This document shows positions 1-9,677 of a DNA stretch of 37,716 nt, piece after piece (positions within the stretch are counted from its first letter, which is position 1; each line of letters opens with the position of its first letter). The stretch lies in the NCBI RefSeq assembly GCF_039536245.1, contig NZ_BAAAYN010000038.1, forward strand, positions 31,652 to 69,367. The letters are read 5' to 3'. The notes under the pieces were generated by a model. The model was not told the origin of the DNA. It worked only from the letters and a program-made list of their open reading frames with translations, and ran no database searches. A program made the position numbers and the translations under genes. This DNA comes from Cryptosporangium minutisporangium (GTDB lineage: Bacteria; Actinomycetota; Actinomycetes; Mycobacteriales; Cryptosporangiaceae).

Positions 1-24
1 CGCTCAGCCGCGGCCGGTGGGTGC

Positions 25-1200
25 TCAGGCGGACGGTTCGAACACCGCGCGGACGCAGTTGTCCTTCTTCTCCTTGAACAGCTCGTACCCCTTCGGACCC
101 TGCTTGAGCGGCATGATGTGCGTGGCGAGGTGCTCGGTGAGCAGCTCACCCTTCTCCATCCGCTCCAGCAGCATCGGGATGTAGCGCTGGCCGTGCATCT
201 GCGCGCTGCGGACCGTCAGGCCCTTGTTCATCATCGCGCCGAGCGGGAACTTGTCGACGACCCCGGCGTAGACGCCGAGCACGAAGACCGAGCCGCCCTT
301 CCGGCAGTTGTAGATCGCTTCCCGCACCGCGGTGGGCCGGTCGGTCTGCAGCCGCAGCTGGTGCTTCGCCTGGTCGTAGAGGAACTCGGGCCCGGGGGAG
401 TGGGCCTCCATCCCGACCGCCTCGATGCAGACGTCCGGCCCGCGGCCGCCGGATCGCTCGCGCAGCTCACCGCCGACGTCGGTCTGCTCGTAGTTGAGCG
501 TCTCCGCGCCGATGTAGCGCCGCACCTGCTCGAGCCGGTACTCGTAACGGTCGATGACGATCACCCGCTCGGCGCCGAGCAGGATCGCTGCCCGGGCGGC
601 CATCTGCCCGACCGCGCCGGCACCCCACACCGCGACGACGTCGCCGGGACGGACGTTGCCGAGGTCGGCGCCCATCCAGCCGGTGGACGCGGAGTCCGAG
701 GCGAACAGCGCCCGCAGGTCGCTCACGCCGTCCGGGATCGGAAACGCGCCGACGTCGGCGAACGGGACCCGGATGTACTCGGCGTGGCTCCCGGCGTTGC
801 CGCCCATCGCGTGGGAGTACCCGAAGCAGCCGCCGGGCGCGAAGCCCCAGAGCTCCTCGGTGATCGCCGGGTTCTGGTTGCCGTTGTCGCAGAGCGAGTA
901 CAACTCCTGCGCGCAGTACCAGCACTTGCCGCAGGAGATGAACGACGAGACCACGACCCGGTCGCCGACGCGGTGGTTCGTCACGTTCGGCCCGACCTCG
1001 ACCACCTCGCCGACGAACTCGTGCCCCAGCACGTCACCGGCCTTCATGAACGGGATGTAGCCACCCACCAGGTGCAGGTCGGAGCCGCAGGTCACGGTCT
1101 TGGTGACCTTGACGATGATGTCCCGGGTGTTGATGATCCGCGGGTCCGGGACCTTCTCGACCTGCAGCTTGTTGACGCCCTGCCAGGTCAGCGCCTTCAC
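25..1200 (-). CDS. Zinc-dependent alcohol dehydrogenase (MDR superfamily)
   Basis: 391-residue cytosolic oxidoreductase of the zinc-containing medium-chain dehydrogenase family, close to the glutathione-independent formaldehyde dehydrogenase/threonine dehydrogenase-like branch. It is expected to oxidise an alcohol or aldehyde adduct with NAD(P). Visible catalytic-zinc ligands are Cys38 (in TCGSD) and His60-Glu61 (GHE). The structural-zinc cysteines are C90, C93, C96 and C104. The Rossmann glycine motif is VWGAGAVGQ. The start is GTG at 1200, which overlaps the TGA of the upstream 158-aa gene (GTGA), so the two are translationally coupled. The long insert before the C-terminal lobe is typical of the formaldehyde-dehydrogenase-like branch. 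The substrate cannot be read from sequence. Confidence 0.93.
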   Translation of the reverse strand: MKALTWQGVNKLQVEKVPDPRIINTRDIIVKVTKTVTCGSDLHLVGGYIPFMKAGDVLGHEFVGEVVEVGPNVTNHRVGDRVVVSSFISCGKCWYCAQELYSLCDNGNQNPAITEELWGFAPGGCFGYSHAMGGNAGSHAEYIRVPFADVGAFPIPDGVSDLRALFASDSASTGWMGADLGNVRPGDVVAVWGAGAVGQMAARAAILLGAERVIVIDRYEYRLEQVRRYIGAETLNYEQTDVGGELRERSGGRGPDVCIEAVGMEAHSPGPEFLYDQAKHQLRLQTDRPTAVREAIYNCRKGGSVFVLGVYAGVVDKFPLGAMMNKGLTVRSAQMHGQRYIPMLLERMEKGELLTEHLATHIMPLKQGPKGYELFKEKKDNCVRAVFEPSA

Positions 1201-1673
1201 CGGCCCTCTCCCTTCGCGTGCGCGATCGCCAGCTCCAGCGGCTTGCCGGTGAGCGTCTTCTTGGTCGTTCCGGGCCGGTCCGGCGAGAGGATCTCGCCGG
1301 TCTCCAGGAGTTGCCGCGTGTCCCGGAGGGCCTTGCGGACGGCCTGGCGCGGGTCGGTTCCGGCGGCGCGGGAGGCCGCCGCCTTGACCCCGCTGGGCTC
1401 ACCTTCGGCCAGCCGGACGCCGATCTCGGTGCCCTTGTCGCCCGGCGCGGGCCGGATCACGATCTCGGTCTCCGGGCCGAGCTCGCGGAGCGGCTCGGGC
1501 AGCAGGCCGTCGGCCTTGACCTGGTCGGGGGAGACGTTCACGGTGACGAACCGCCACCTCGACGTGTCCGTCGTCGCGGTGCGGTTCCGCGCGCGGCGGG
1601 TTAGCAGTTTGCGGGCGGCCCAGCCGGTGCCGCCGACGACGGCTATCGCCGTGGCGCCGCGTACTCCTTGCAT
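1197..1673 (-). CDS. Small conserved protein coupled to the alcohol dehydrogenase
   Basis: 158-residue protein of unknown function. A short hydrophobic N-terminus with a glycine-rich stretch (about residues 7-18) is followed by a basic segment (RKLLTRRARNR) and an alpha/beta body with the phrase RPAPGDKGTE. The body is reminiscent of an SRPBCC/polyketide-cyclase-like fold, but I cannot confirm that. The ATG at 1673 is preferred: the open frame continues upstream, but that part is low-complexity Arg/Ser-rich and lies over the pseudogene. Its stop overlaps the dehydrogenase GTG, indicating a two-gene operon. Related small proteins accompany zinc dehydrogenases in other actinobacteria (recollection, not verified). 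A role as chaperone, subunit or stress partner is only inference. Confidence 0.72.
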   Translation of the reverse strand: MQGVRGATAIAVVGGTGWAARKLLTRRARNRTATTDTSRWRFVTVNVSPDQVKADGLLPEPLRELGPETEIVIRPAPGDKGTEIGVRLAEGEPSGVKAAASRAAGTDPRQAVRKALRDTRQLLETGEILSPDRPGTTKKTLTGKPLELAIAHAKGEGR

Positions 1674-1686
1674 GGTTTCGTCCACC

Positions 1687-2780
1687 TCACCGGGTATCGG
1701 AAATGTGTGCCCGGCGTCGTACCCCACCGAAGCGCGCTGAATCCCCAACGCATCGCTGCGGCGAGTCGAGGGCGGTCGCGAACGCCGGTCGGTAGCGGAC
1801 CGGCCACCGTCCGGTTCGGATCGGCTGTTCGACGAGCGTGTACGACGCGAGGGCGAGGGCCGCCGTCGCCGCGCACCGGACGCCCAGCAGCGCACCGCCG
1901 CTCAGACCGGTCCGGTCGGCGTCCAGCAGCAGGAACGTCGGCCAGTGCCACAGGTAGAGCCCGTAGGAGATCCGGCCGATCCCGACCAGCGGTGGCAGCG
2001 CGAGCGTCCGCGCGGTGAGCCCGTCGGGCCGCGTCTCGATCCGGGCGACGACCACGGCGACCCCCAGCACCCCGATCCCCACCAGCGCCAGCGCCGCTCC
2101 CGCGGCGGCGGCTCGGCGGATTGTCGAGTCGTCAACGTGGCGAGGGCCTTCTGCGCGTTGACTTCTGGGCAAGCCGTCGTTGGGGGCGGGCGAGCGCCAC
2201 CGCTAGCGCGCAGCCGATCAGCAGGCCGAAGCAGCGGGTGCCGCTGCCGTGGTAGGTCGGGCCGGGCTCGGCCTCCGGCCCGGCGGCGACGGCCATCGCG
2301 ATCGCCGAGGCGGAGGCCCCGGCTAGCGCGAACACGCCGAGCCACCGGGCCGCGAACCGGTCGGCTGCCGGCGCCCCCGCCGGACGCGCGCGGCTCCGGG
2401 CCCGGCGCACCGCCAGCGCGCACATCCCGGCGGCGACCAGCGGCCAGAGCAGAGAGAACTGCTCCTCGATCGCGAGTGACCAGGTGTGCTGCAGCGGCGA
2501 CGGCGCGGCGGTCAGCGCGACTTAGCCGGTGCCGCGGTCGATCATCCGCCAGTTCGCGACGTAGGCGAGCGCGGCCAGTGCGTCACCGCGCAGCAGCGAC
2601 GTGATCAGGTACCCGGAGAGCACGAAGAACACGTCGACGCCGAGCCGGCCGCCGGGCAGCCGGGGGAACTCCGGCGTGGAACAACAGCACGATCAGGACG
2701 GCAACGGCGCGTAGTCCGTCCAGTGCCGGCGGTAAGCGATTCGCGCAGCGCGCGGTGTGGACGCTCGCGGCCGTTCTCAA
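1687..2780 (-). pseudogene. Acyltransferase-3 (OafA/YrhL type) membrane protein, multiply broken
   Basis: Remnant of a polytopic O-acyltransferase. Recognisable pieces occur in family order on the minus strand. First is an N-terminal RLPPALDGLRAVAVLIVLLFH piece (about 2740-2675). A frameshift near 2670 leads to GVDVFFVLSGYLITSLL. Then comes ANWRMID and an in-frame TAA at 2522-2524. This is followed by APSPLQHTWSLAIEEQF and the segment ending at 2132. A second frameshift at about 2130-2170 leads to GRISYGLYLWHWPTFLLLD and LVEQPIRTG. Segments normally found between LITSLL and the ANWR motif, and before GRISYG, are missing, so there are internal deletions as well. At least two frameshifts, one stop and two deletions make a sequencing error an unlikely sole cause. 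It probably once acylated a cell-surface glycan. Confidence 0.88.
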
Positions 2781-2822
2781 CCCCGAGTTGCCGCTGATTC
2801 CGCCGAAGTGCAGCGGCGCTGC

Positions 2823-4208
2823 TCAGCTGGGCCCCCATCCGGGCAGAACGAGCGCCGCCCACACCAGCAGTGGCCCGATGAGCACGACGATGACGCTGTA
2901 CACGAGGATCTGCCGGTAGAACACCGGTTCCGCGATCGACTCGGGGCGGTTGGCGAGGATCAGCGCCCCGTTGGTCGAGAACGGGCTCACGTCGACGATC
3001 GTCGACGAGATCGCCAGCGCGGCGACGAACATCGCCGCGTCGACGCCGCCGTTCACCACCAGCGGGACCCCGATCGGGATGATCACCGGAAGCAACGCGG
3101 TGGACGACGCGAACGCCGACACGACGCCGCCCACGTAACAGAGCACCAGCGCGCCGAGCACGGCCGTGCCGAGCCCGGCCGCCCAGTTACCGACGAACTC
3201 CGGCGAACCGGCCTCGGTGAGCACGGTGGCGTAGGTGCTGACACCGGCGACCAGCAGTACCGTCGGCCAGGCGATCTGGCGGACCGCGTTGCGGTTCCGG
3301 GTCGGGGAGAGCGCGGTCAGGATCACCGCCGCCGTGATCGCGACGAACCCGATGTTCTTGTCGAAGGCCAGTGCGACGACGGCGACCGCGAGGAACGCGA
3401 CCAGCGTGAGGATCTGCTCCCGACGGCTGCCGGTGTCGTCGGTCCCGGCCGACCCGGTGCCGGTGTCGGTGTCGGTGTCGGTGTCGGTGTGCGCCAGGGT
3501 CCGGCTCCGGGTGCGTCCGGCCGCCGTGCTGCGGACGGTCGCGAGCGGGTCGTCGGCAGTGGCCGTGGCCGTGGTCGGCGCTGCTCCCGCCGGGGCGACG
3601 CGCCGCCGCAGCAGGTCGCGTCCGAACAGCAGGAACAGGATCACCGCCATGACCGTGTTCACGGCCAGGCTGGCCAGGAAGACCGTCAGCTCGCTGCTGG
3701 GGAGGTCCGCCTCCTCCATCACCGAGTTGGTGATCGTCCCGTAGATGCTGATCGGCGAGAAGCCCCCGCCCTGGGCGCCGTGGACGACGAACATCCCCAT
3801 CATCAGCGGGTTGATGCCGTAGCGGCCGGCGAAGCCGAGCGCGATCGGCCCGATGATCGCGCACGCCGCCGGACTGGCCGCGCCGATCGCGGTGAGGAGC
3901 GCGGTGACCCCGAACATCACCCAGGGGATCAGCGCGACCCGGCCGCCGACCGCCCGGACCGCCGAGTTCACGATCAGGTCGACCGTGCCGTTGTTGCGGG
4001 CGACCGCGAACAGGTACGTGACGCCGATCAGCGTGAGGATGAGGTCTCCGCTGACGCCGGCGAGGATCTCCTTCTCGTCCAGGCCGAGCGAGTACATGCC
4101 GACGAGCCAGGCCGCGACGTAGGCGAGCGCGCCCATGTTGATCGGAAGGGCCGTTCCGGCGACGAACAGCGCCACCAAGGCGAGAACCGCCACCCATTCC
4201 GGCCCCAT
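2823..4208 (-). CDS. MatC-like dicarboxylate/malonate carrier (SLC13-type permease)
   Basis: 461-residue inner-membrane permease with 11-12 predicted hydrophobic segments in two halves. The N-terminal half carries the MatC-N signature (ALPINMGALAYVAAWLVG, GVTYLFAVARNNGTVD), which in that family goes with uptake of malonate or other C4-type dicarboxylates. Both halves hold Ser/Thr-rich re-entrant-like stretches (GTITNS; SSTIVDVSPFSTNG) typical of ion-transporter substrate sites. A central cytoplasmic linker (residues about 218-270) contains an Asp-Thr repeat encoded by a 6-bp tandem repeat. The ATG at 4208 is chosen because GGGAGGT lies 4 nt upstream; an in-frame start 14 codons upstream lacks such a site. 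It is transcribed divergently from the TauE-like gene across a 110-bp region. The substrate is an inference. Confidence 0.85.
   Translation of the reverse strand: MGPEWVAVLALVALFVAGTALPINMGALAYVAAWLVGMYSLGLDEKEILAGVSGDLILTLIGVTYLFAVARNNGTVDLIVNSAVRAVGGRVALIPWVMFGVTALLTAIGAASPAACAIIGPIALGFAGRYGINPLMMGMFVVHGAQGGGFSPISIYGTITNSVMEEADLPSSELTVFLASLAVNTVMAVILFLLFGRDLLRRRVAPAGAAPTTATATADDPLATVRSTAAGRTRSRTLAHTDTDTDTDTGTGSAGTDDTGSRREQILTLVAFLAVAVVALAFDKNIGFVAITAAVILTALSPTRNRNAVRQIAWPTVLLVAGVSTYATVLTEAGSPEFVGNWAAGLGTAVLGALVLCYVGGVVSAFASSTALLPVIIPIGVPLVVNGGVDAAMFVAALAISSTIVDVSPFSTNGALILANRPESIAEPVFYRQILVYSVIVVLIGPLLVWAALVLPGWGPS
3462..3490 (+). repeat. Hexanucleotide tandem repeat (GGTGTC)n within matC-like gene
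   Basis: About 4.8 perfect copies of GGTGTC, preceded by one degenerate GGTGCC unit. On the coding (minus) strand it encodes alternating Asp-Thr in the cytoplasmic linker between the two halves of the carrier. Six-base units keep the frame, so copy-number slippage would alter linker length only. Confidence 0.9.
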
Positions 4209-4243
4209 ACGCACCTCCCGGTCGGCAGCGCGTCGAGACCGGA

Positions 4244-4257
4244 GTGACACCGGTCAC
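4244..4257. promoter_or_regulatory. Crp/GlxR-like palindrome GTGA-N6-TCAC
   Basis: GTGA and TCAC half-sites separated by six bases, in the 110-bp region between the divergent matC-like and tauE-like genes. The arrangement equals the core of actinobacterial cAMP-receptor (Crp/GlxR) sites TGTGAN6TCACA, lacking the outermost T and A. A match of eight fixed bases can occur by chance, but the position, midway between two divergent transporter genes, supports a regulatory role. Confidence 0.4.
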
Positions 4258-4318
4258 GTCGCGTTCTTCAGGTGGCCGTGCCGCCCCGGCGGTAAACCCC
4301 GAACCTAGGATGCGGTGC

Positions 4319-5077
4319 ATGAGCTCACCGGCCGAGTACGCGGCGGTGTTCGCGGCCGGGCTCGGCTCGGGCGTCCTGATCTCCACGATCGGGTTCGCGT
4401 CGCTGCTCAGTTTCCCGGTGCTGCTCGCCGTCGGACTGCCGCCGGTCGTCGCGAACGTCTCGAACACGATCGGGTTGACGCCGGCCGGGCTGAGCGGCTC
4501 GTTCGGTTACCGGCGCGAGCTGCGTGAGCACCCGGTCGTGACGACGGTCGTGCTGCTCACCTGCGCCGGTGGCGCGGTGCTCGGCGTCGTCCTGCTGCTG
4601 GGTCTGCCGCCGGGCGTCTTCGCGGCGGCCGTGCCGTACCTGATCCTCGTCACGTGTGTGCTCGTCGGCGTCCAGCCGGCGCTCTCGCGGTTGCTGCGCC
4701 GCGGGCGGGAACCGGCCGCCCGCACCCGGCTCTCCGGCCTGACGACGTTCTTCTGCACGCTCGTCGGGGTGTACGGCGGCTACTTCGGCGGCGGCTCCGG
4801 CGTGATGATGATGGCGGTGCTGGGCTTCGGCGCGGACCTCGAGCTACGCGTCGTCAACGCGCTGAAGACGTTGTCGGTCGCCGCAGGCAACGTCGTCGCG
4901 TCCGCGGTGTTCCTGGTCGTCGCGGAGGTGGACTGGGCCGCCGCGGGGCTGCTGGCCGTCGGGTCCGGCGCCGGCGGTTACGTCGGCGCGCTGATCGGCC
5001 GCCGGCTGCCTGCGACGCTGCTGCGGGTCCTGATCGTGCTCGGCGGCCTGGTCGCCGCCGTCATGATGCTCGGCTGA
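4319..5077 (+). CDS. TauE/SafE-family sulfite/anion exporter-like permease
   Basis: 252-residue membrane protein with eight predicted helices arranged as two inverted repeats, the hallmark of TauE/SafE (PF01925). Family phrases include GLTPAGLSGSFGYRREL in the first repeat and YGGYFGGGSGVMMMAVLG in the second. Family members export sulfite, sulfoacetate or other organic anions, or move C1/sulfur compounds; the substrate is not predictable here. The ATG at 4319 has AGGA eight bases upstream; an ATG nine bases earlier (4310) is possible but overlaps that site. Its 3' end overlaps the convergent diguanylate cyclase gene by 17 bp. Confidence 0.88.
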   Translation: MSSPAEYAAVFAAGLGSGVLISTIGFASLLSFPVLLAVGLPPVVANVSNTIGLTPAGLSGSFGYRRELREHPVVTTVVLLTCAGGAVLGVVLLLGLPPGVFAAAVPYLILVTCVLVGVQPALSRLLRRGREPAARTRLSGLTTFFCTLVGVYGGYFGGGSGVMMMAVLGFGADLELRVVNALKTLSVAAGNVVASAVFLVVAEVDWAAAGLLAVGSGAGGYVGALIGRRLPATLLRVLIVLGGLVAAVMMLG

Positions 5078-6569
5078 CCGGGCCGCGCTCGATCGGGTCC
5101 GGCGCCGCGGACAGCGACGCGCCGGCGGCGACGCGATCGCGGCCGTTGTCCTTCGCCGCGTAGAGCAGCTGGTCGGCGAGCAGCATCAGCGCGGCCGGAT
5201 CCGGCGCGTCGACCGGCAGCGTCGCGACGCCGACCGAGACGGTGACCGTGGTCGCCGCACTCCCGCTGACCGTGATCGGGGTTCGCCGGATCCCGCGGTG
5301 CACCCGGTCGGCGATCTGCCGTGCCTCCCGGGGCGTGACGCTCGGCAGCAGCACCGCGAACTCTTCGCCCCCGTAGCGGGCGACCAGATCACCGGGGCGC
5401 ACTGCCTGGGTCAGCCGGCGCGCGATCTCGCAGAGCACCCGGTCGCCGCCGTGGTGCCCGTACGTGTCGTTCACGGTCTTGAAGTGGTCGACGTCGAGCA
5501 GCAGCACGGCGAGTCCGGAGCCGCCGGCGGCCCGCTCCGCCGTGGTGGCGAGCGCGTGCTCGAAGTACCGCCGGGTCCGCAGACCGGTCAGGCCGTCGGT
5601 GATCGCGACCCGCTCCTGGGCGACGACCAGGCCGGCCATCCGGGTCAGGACGAGGAGGAACAGCACCGCACAGACGGTGGCCACCAGCGGGACGTGCAGC
5701 GGCGCCTCCCGCAGGTACTGGACGAACAGCGTGGCCGGGGCCAGTAGCGACGCGCCGGCGAGCACCACCATCCGCCCGAGGCCGGCGTGCGGCGCCGCGA
5801 CCGGGGACTCCTCGCTCAGCTCGCGCATCGACGGATGCAGGCCGGCCGCGCCCAGCAGGATCCACGACCCCATCCACATCGACTCCAGCCAGCCGCCCTC
5901 GGTGTAGGTGCCGGCGAAGACTTGCCAGGTGTAGAGGGCATCCGGCACCAGAACCAGCACGAACCCACTGGCGAGCAGCCTGAAGGCGGGTGGGCGGCTG
6001 CCCGCGCCGAGCATCAGCCGGGCGCCGACCGAGAGCAGCACCAGATCGCCGACCGGGTACGCGGCGGTGGTGAGCACGCCTGCGGTGGTCATGCCTCCGC
6101 CGCTCGCGCCGGGGCTGATCAGGAACACCCAGGAGACCAAGCCGGCCGCGACCGCGACGATGCTGGCGTCGACCAGCGCCGGCACGTCCCACCCCGGCGT
6201 CCGGCGCCGGATCAGCAGGAACAGCGCCACGCCGTCCAGCAGGTACTGGAGCAGGTAGAGCAGGTCGGCCACGCTCGGGTACGGCAGCGTGACGTCGACC
6301 AGGCTGGCGCCGTAGAACGTGATGTCCGCGCCGAGCGCGGACAGCTGGCCGAGCGCGAGCAGCCACCACGGCCACCGGGTCGTCGGCCGGTGCAGCCGGG
6401 CGCCGATCAGCAGGACGACGACCGCCGAGGCGTCCAGCGTCCAGTACAGGAGGTTCCGGCCGAGCTCGGGGACGCCGAGCAGCGGCGCGAGCCGGTACAC
6501 GACGATCGCGATCAGCCCGAGGCCGATGAACAGGGCCCACGGGGGAACCGCTCGGGGAGACCACCTCAT
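5061..6569 (-). CDS. Membrane-bound diguanylate cyclase (GGDEF)
   Basis: 502-residue protein that should make cyclic di-GMP from two GTP at the membrane. Residues 1-315 contain about nine hydrophobic helices forming a sensory/anchor region. Residues 318-485 form a complete GGDEF domain: DGLTGL (325-330), [19 protein letters not shown], active-site GGEEF (400-404) and a product-inhibition I-site RPGD (391-394) five residues before it. It therefore looks catalytically active and feedback-controlled. Its ATG overlaps the TGA of the hybrid kinase gene (ATGA, 6566-6569), so kinase and cyclase are co-translated, which suggests the kinase controls c-di-GMP output. Confidence 0.95.
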   Translation of the reverse strand: MRWSPRAVPPWALFIGLGLIAIVVYRLAPLLGVPELGRNLLYWTLDASAVVVLLIGARLHRPTTRWPWWLLALGQLSALGADITFYGASLVDVTLPYPSVADLLYLLQYLLDGVALFLLIRRRTPGWDVPALVDASIVAVAAGLVSWVFLISPGASGGGMTTAGVLTTAAYPVGDLVLLSVGARLMLGAGSRPPAFRLLASGFVLVLVPDALYTWQVFAGTYTEGGWLESMWMGSWILLGAAGLHPSMRELSEESPVAAPHAGLGRMVVLAGASLLAPATLFVQYLREAPLHVPLVATVCAVLFLLVLTRMAGLVVAQERVAITDGLTGLRTRRYFEHALATTAERAAGGSGLAVLLLDVDHFKTVNDTYGHHGGDRVLCEIARRLTQAVRPGDLVARYGGEEFAVLLPSVTPREARQIADRVHRGIRRTPITVSGSAATTVTVSVGVATLPVDAPDPAALMLLADQLLYAAKDNGRDRVAAGASLSAAPDPIERGPVSRAS

Positions 6570-9469
6570 GCCGGCACCATCGGCGCGTACTCGGTCGCCA
6601 GGCGGTCGGCCAGGCGGGCAGCGTGCTCGGCCTCGTGGCGCAGCCGCGGCAGCACCGCGTCGGCGGCGGGCGGCGAGCCCGCGCGGGCGCCGTCCTCGAC
6701 GACGCCACCCAGCTGGGCGAGGCGAACCGCGCCGATGTTGGACGCCATACCCTTGAGGCTGTGGGCGGTGCTCGCGAGCGCCGTGTCGTCGCCGTCCGCG
6801 AGCGCCTGCGCCACCTGCGCGAGCGCTCCGGGCAGTCGCTGGACGAACGACGCGAACAGCCGCGCGACCAGGGCCCGCTCGGCGTCGTCGGCGTCCGGCT
6901 CGAGCAGGTCCTCGGCCCGGGCCCGCATGGCGGCGAGGTTCTGCCGCTCGATCGTCTCGTCGTCCGCTGGCTTCTCGTGCAGTGGGCTCTCGTGCAGTGG
7001 GCTCTCGTCCACGGGGATCTCGTTCACTCGGTCCTCGTCCAGTAGGTCCTCGGCGGGCGGGACCGGTGTCATCGGGGGGTGGGAGGCGGCTGGGCCGCCC
7101 GTGGTGTGCACGGCGGCGAGCGCCGCCGCCAGGTCCGCGGCACGGACCGGCTTCGGCAGGTACGAGTCCATGCCGGCCGCACGGCACGCGGCCTGGTCCT
7201 CGACGAGCACGCTCGCGGTCATCGCGATGATGTGCGGTTGCCGCTCGTCCGGTAGCACCGCGCGGATGCGGCGGGTGGCCTCCAGGCCGTCGAGCACCGG
7301 CATCTGCACGTCCATCAACACCGCGTCGTAGTGCGTGCGGGCGAGCGCGTCGACGGCCTCCTGCCCGTTGCCGACGGTGTCGATGCGGTGTCCCAACTTC
7401 TCCACGAGGAGCTGGGCCACCTGCTGGTTGATCGGGTTGTCCTCGGCCAGCAGGACCCGCAGGCGACGCCCGGCCGACGGCGCGGGCACCAGATCGGTGG
7501 TTCGCCGTCCGCGCTGCGCGTGCTCGGGCTCAACGGCGACACCGAGCACGTGCTCCAGCGTCGACCGGACCTGCGCCGGACGGAGCGGCTTCGCCAGGAC
7601 CGCGCGGAACAGGTCGTCCCCGGCGTCGTCCCGGTGGCCGCTGGCGTCGCTGAGCAGGACGAGCGGCAGGTCCCGCCCGACGGGCAGCTCCCGGATCCGC
7701 CGGGCCAGCGTTCCGCCGTCGGTACCGGCCAGACACCGGTCGATCAGCGCGAGGTCGTAGGTGACGCCGTCGGCGAGCGCCGTCAGCGCGGCGTCCGCCG
7801 AGTCGGCCTCGGTCCAGCGCAGGCCCCATCCGGCGACCTGCGCCGCCAGGGCTTCCCGGCTGCTGGCGTTGTCGTCGACGATGAGCACCGAGCGGTCGGC
7901 CAGACCGGGCACCGCGGCCCGGCGGTCGGCGCAGGCGGTCATCCGCGCGGTGAGCGTGAACGTCGTCCCGACGCCGAGCTCGCTGGACACCCGCAGGTCA
8001 CCGCCCAACGCGCGGGCCAGGCGCCGGCTGATCGCGAGGCCGAGCCCGGTCCCGCCGTACACCCGGGTGGTGGACGCGTCGACCTGGCTGAACTCGCGGA
8101 AGAGCCGGTCGGTCCGGTCGGCCGGGATGCCGATGCCGGTGTCGTGCACGGCGACCTCGAGCTCGATCGGGCTGTCGTCGTTCCGGATCGCGGTGCCGCC
8201 GGGCTCCGCGGGCACGCGGCGGCCCGTCACCGAGACGACGATCTCGCCGCGCTCGGTGAACTTCACCGCGTTGCTCAGCAGGTTGACGACGATCTGCTGC
8301 AGCCGCGTGACGTCGCCACGCAGGAACGTGGGGCAGTCCGGGTCCACCGTGCCGACCAGCTCCAGCCCCTTGGCCTGGGCCGGCAGCGCGACCAGGCTCA
8401 GCGCGGAGTCCAGGCATTCCTGGAGGTCGAACCGGGCGTCCTCGAGGTCCAGTTCGCCGGCCTCGATCTTCGAGAAGTCCAGGATGTCGTTGATGATCGC
8501 GAGCAGCGCCTCGCCGCTGTCCCGGACGGTCTCCGCGAGCCGCCGCTGCGAACCGTCGAGCTCGGTGTCGAGCAGCAGGCCGGTCATCCCGATGACCGCG
8601 TTCATCGGGGTACGGATCTCGTGGCTCATCGTCGCCAGGAAGGCCGACTTGGCGGCGGTGGCGGCGATCGCCTCGTCCCGGGCCGCGGAGATCGCATCGA
8701 CGGAGGCGTTGATGGCCTCCGCCGCCCGGCGCAGCTCGACCGGTCCGGTCGGCCGCACCCGCTGGTCGCGGTCGCCGCCGGTGATCTGCTCGGCGGCGTG
8801 GGTGATGCGCCGGACCGGAGCGGTCACCGAGTGGGTGATCCACCAAGCACCGGCGCCGATCAGCAGCGCCGCCAACGTCGAGCCCCAGAGGAGAACCCGC
8901 TGGGTGGCGGCCGCGCCCTCCGCGCGGGCGTCCTGGCGGCTGGCCAGCTGCGCGCAGGCGCGCTGCTCCATGCCGGTCAGCAACGACTGGATGCGGAGCA
9001 TGTCCTGGGCGCCGCGGTCGGTGAGTACGACCGCCTGCGCGGCCGCGAATCCCCGGGTGTCGCGCAGTCGGACCGTCTCGGCCAGCTCGGCGAGCTTCAC
9101 CGCGACGATCGGCCGCAGTGCGTCCAGTGCGCGCTGCTGGTCGACGTCGTCGTCGGTGAGCGTGTCCAGGTCGGCGAGCGTCTTCTCGACGTCCCGGAGG
9201 GCCTGGCGATAGGGATCCAGGTAGAGCGATCGGCCGGTGAGCACGTAGCCCCGCTGGCCGCGTTCGGCCGCCTGCAGGTGCGCCCAGACCGCGGAGACGC
9301 CGCCGAGCACCCGGTACGTCTGTTCGACCGAGACCTGGTCCCGGTCCATCGCCTCGATCCGCGCGTAGGCGCTGCCACCGAGGACGGCGGAGGCCAGCAT
9401 CGCCAGGACGTAGCCGAACGCGAGCAACCGACCGACGGTCGGTGTCCAGCTCGTTCCCCGCATGCCCAC
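6566..9469 (-). CDS. Hybrid histidine kinase: CHASE3-HAMP-HisKA-HATPase-REC-REC-HPt
   Basis: 967-residue membrane sensor kinase. A TM helix (14-36) is followed by an extracellular helical CHASE3-like domain (about 40-190), a second TM (192-212) and HAMP (213-265). HisKA has phospho-acceptor His283 in SHEIRTP. The HATPase domain has [16 protein letters not shown] and GGTGLGL. REC1 (527-645) keeps Asp577. REC2 (671-790) has Asp720 in LMDVQMP and Lys773. A variable acidic linker precedes a C-terminal HPt with His903 in AHSLKG. A full His-Asp-His-Asp relay can thus be drawn inside one chain. REC1 looks divergent, since the usual DxxMP after the Asp is absent. The start is either GTG 9469 or ATG 9463; both have GGAG-type sites. 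It forms an operon with the downstream cyclase. Confidence 0.94.
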   Translation of the reverse strand: MGMRGTSWTPTVGRLLAFGYVLAMLASAVLGGSAYARIEAMDRDQVSVEQTYRVLGGVSAVWAHLQAAERGQRGYVLTGRSLYLDPYRQALRDVEKTLADLDTLTDDDVDQQRALDALRPIVAVKLAELAETVRLRDTRGFAAAQAVVLTDRGAQDMLRIQSLLTGMEQRACAQLASRQDARAEGAAATQRVLLWGSTLAALLIGAGAWWITHSVTAPVRRITHAAEQITGGDRDQRVRPTGPVELRRAAEAINASVDAISAARDEAIAATAAKSAFLATMSHEIRTPMNAVIGMTGLLLDTELDGSQRRLAETVRDSGEALLAIINDILDFSKIEAGELDLEDARFDLQECLDSALSLVALPAQAKGLELVGTVDPDCPTFLRGDVTRLQQIVVNLLSNAVKFTERGEIVVSVTGRRVPAEPGGTAIRNDDSPIELEVAVHDTGIGIPADRTDRLFREFSQVDASTTRVYGGTGLGLAISRRLARALGGDLRVSSELGVGTTFTLTARMTACADRRAAVPGLADRSVLIVDDNASSREALAAQVAGWGLRWTEADSADAALTALADGVTYDLALIDRCLAGTDGGTLARRIRELPVGRDLPLVLLSDASGHRDDAGDDLFRAVLAKPLRPAQVRSTLEHVLGVAVEPEHAQRGRRTTDLVPAPSAGRRLRVLLAEDNPINQQVAQLLVEKLGHRIDTVGNGQEAVDALARTHYDAVLMDVQMPVLDGLEATRRIRAVLPDERQPHIIAMTASVLVEDQAACRAAGMDSYLPKPVRAADLAAALAAVHTTGGPAASHPPMTPVPPAEDLLDEDRVNEIPVDESPLHESPLHEKPADDETIERQNLAAMRARAEDLLEPDADDAERALVARLFASFVQRLPGALAQVAQALADGDDTALASTAHSLKGMASNIGAVRLAQLGGVVEDGARAGSPPAADAVLPRLRHEAEHAARLADRLATEYAPMVPA
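6975..7004 (-). repeat. Two perfect 15-bp tandem copies in the kinase linker
   Basis: Two identical, adjacent 15-bp units (TCGTGCAGTGGGCTC on the plus strand) encode the duplicated ESPLH peptide in the REC2-HPt linker. A third, degenerate unit follows at about 7005-7019. The unit is a multiple of three, so expansion or loss preserves the frame. Confidence 0.85.
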
Positions 9470-9677
9470 TCCAGCTCCCCGTCCCGCCGATCGCTGCCCC
9501 CGGGATCAGTTATCGGCCGGTCGGGTTCCGGGCGGGCAGCGGAACGGGTGCGGCCCGGGTGCGTGCGGACGGAGCGGGGGCGCTGCAACCGGAGCGCACC
9601 CGAGCGGCACCTCTCGCCGGGGCGGAGTCTGCCGATGTTCCGGGTGACACAGGAGCACGTCGGGTGGGGGTGGGTAC
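9470..9677. promoter_or_regulatory. Divergent promoter region, hybrid kinase / receiver
   Basis: 208 bp without a gene, between divergent starts. It must hold promoters for both units. The only dyad I see is GTTCCG (9526-9531) facing CGGAAC (9541-9546) with a nine-base spacer. No convincing -10/-35 pair could be assigned by eye. Confidence 0.4.

Noticed and set aside
2757-4247. Long rightward open frame opposite the MatC-like gene
   Set aside because: The product is Arg/Asp/His-rich without motifs, as expected for the antisense of high-GC coding DNA; the minus-strand permease is clearly real.
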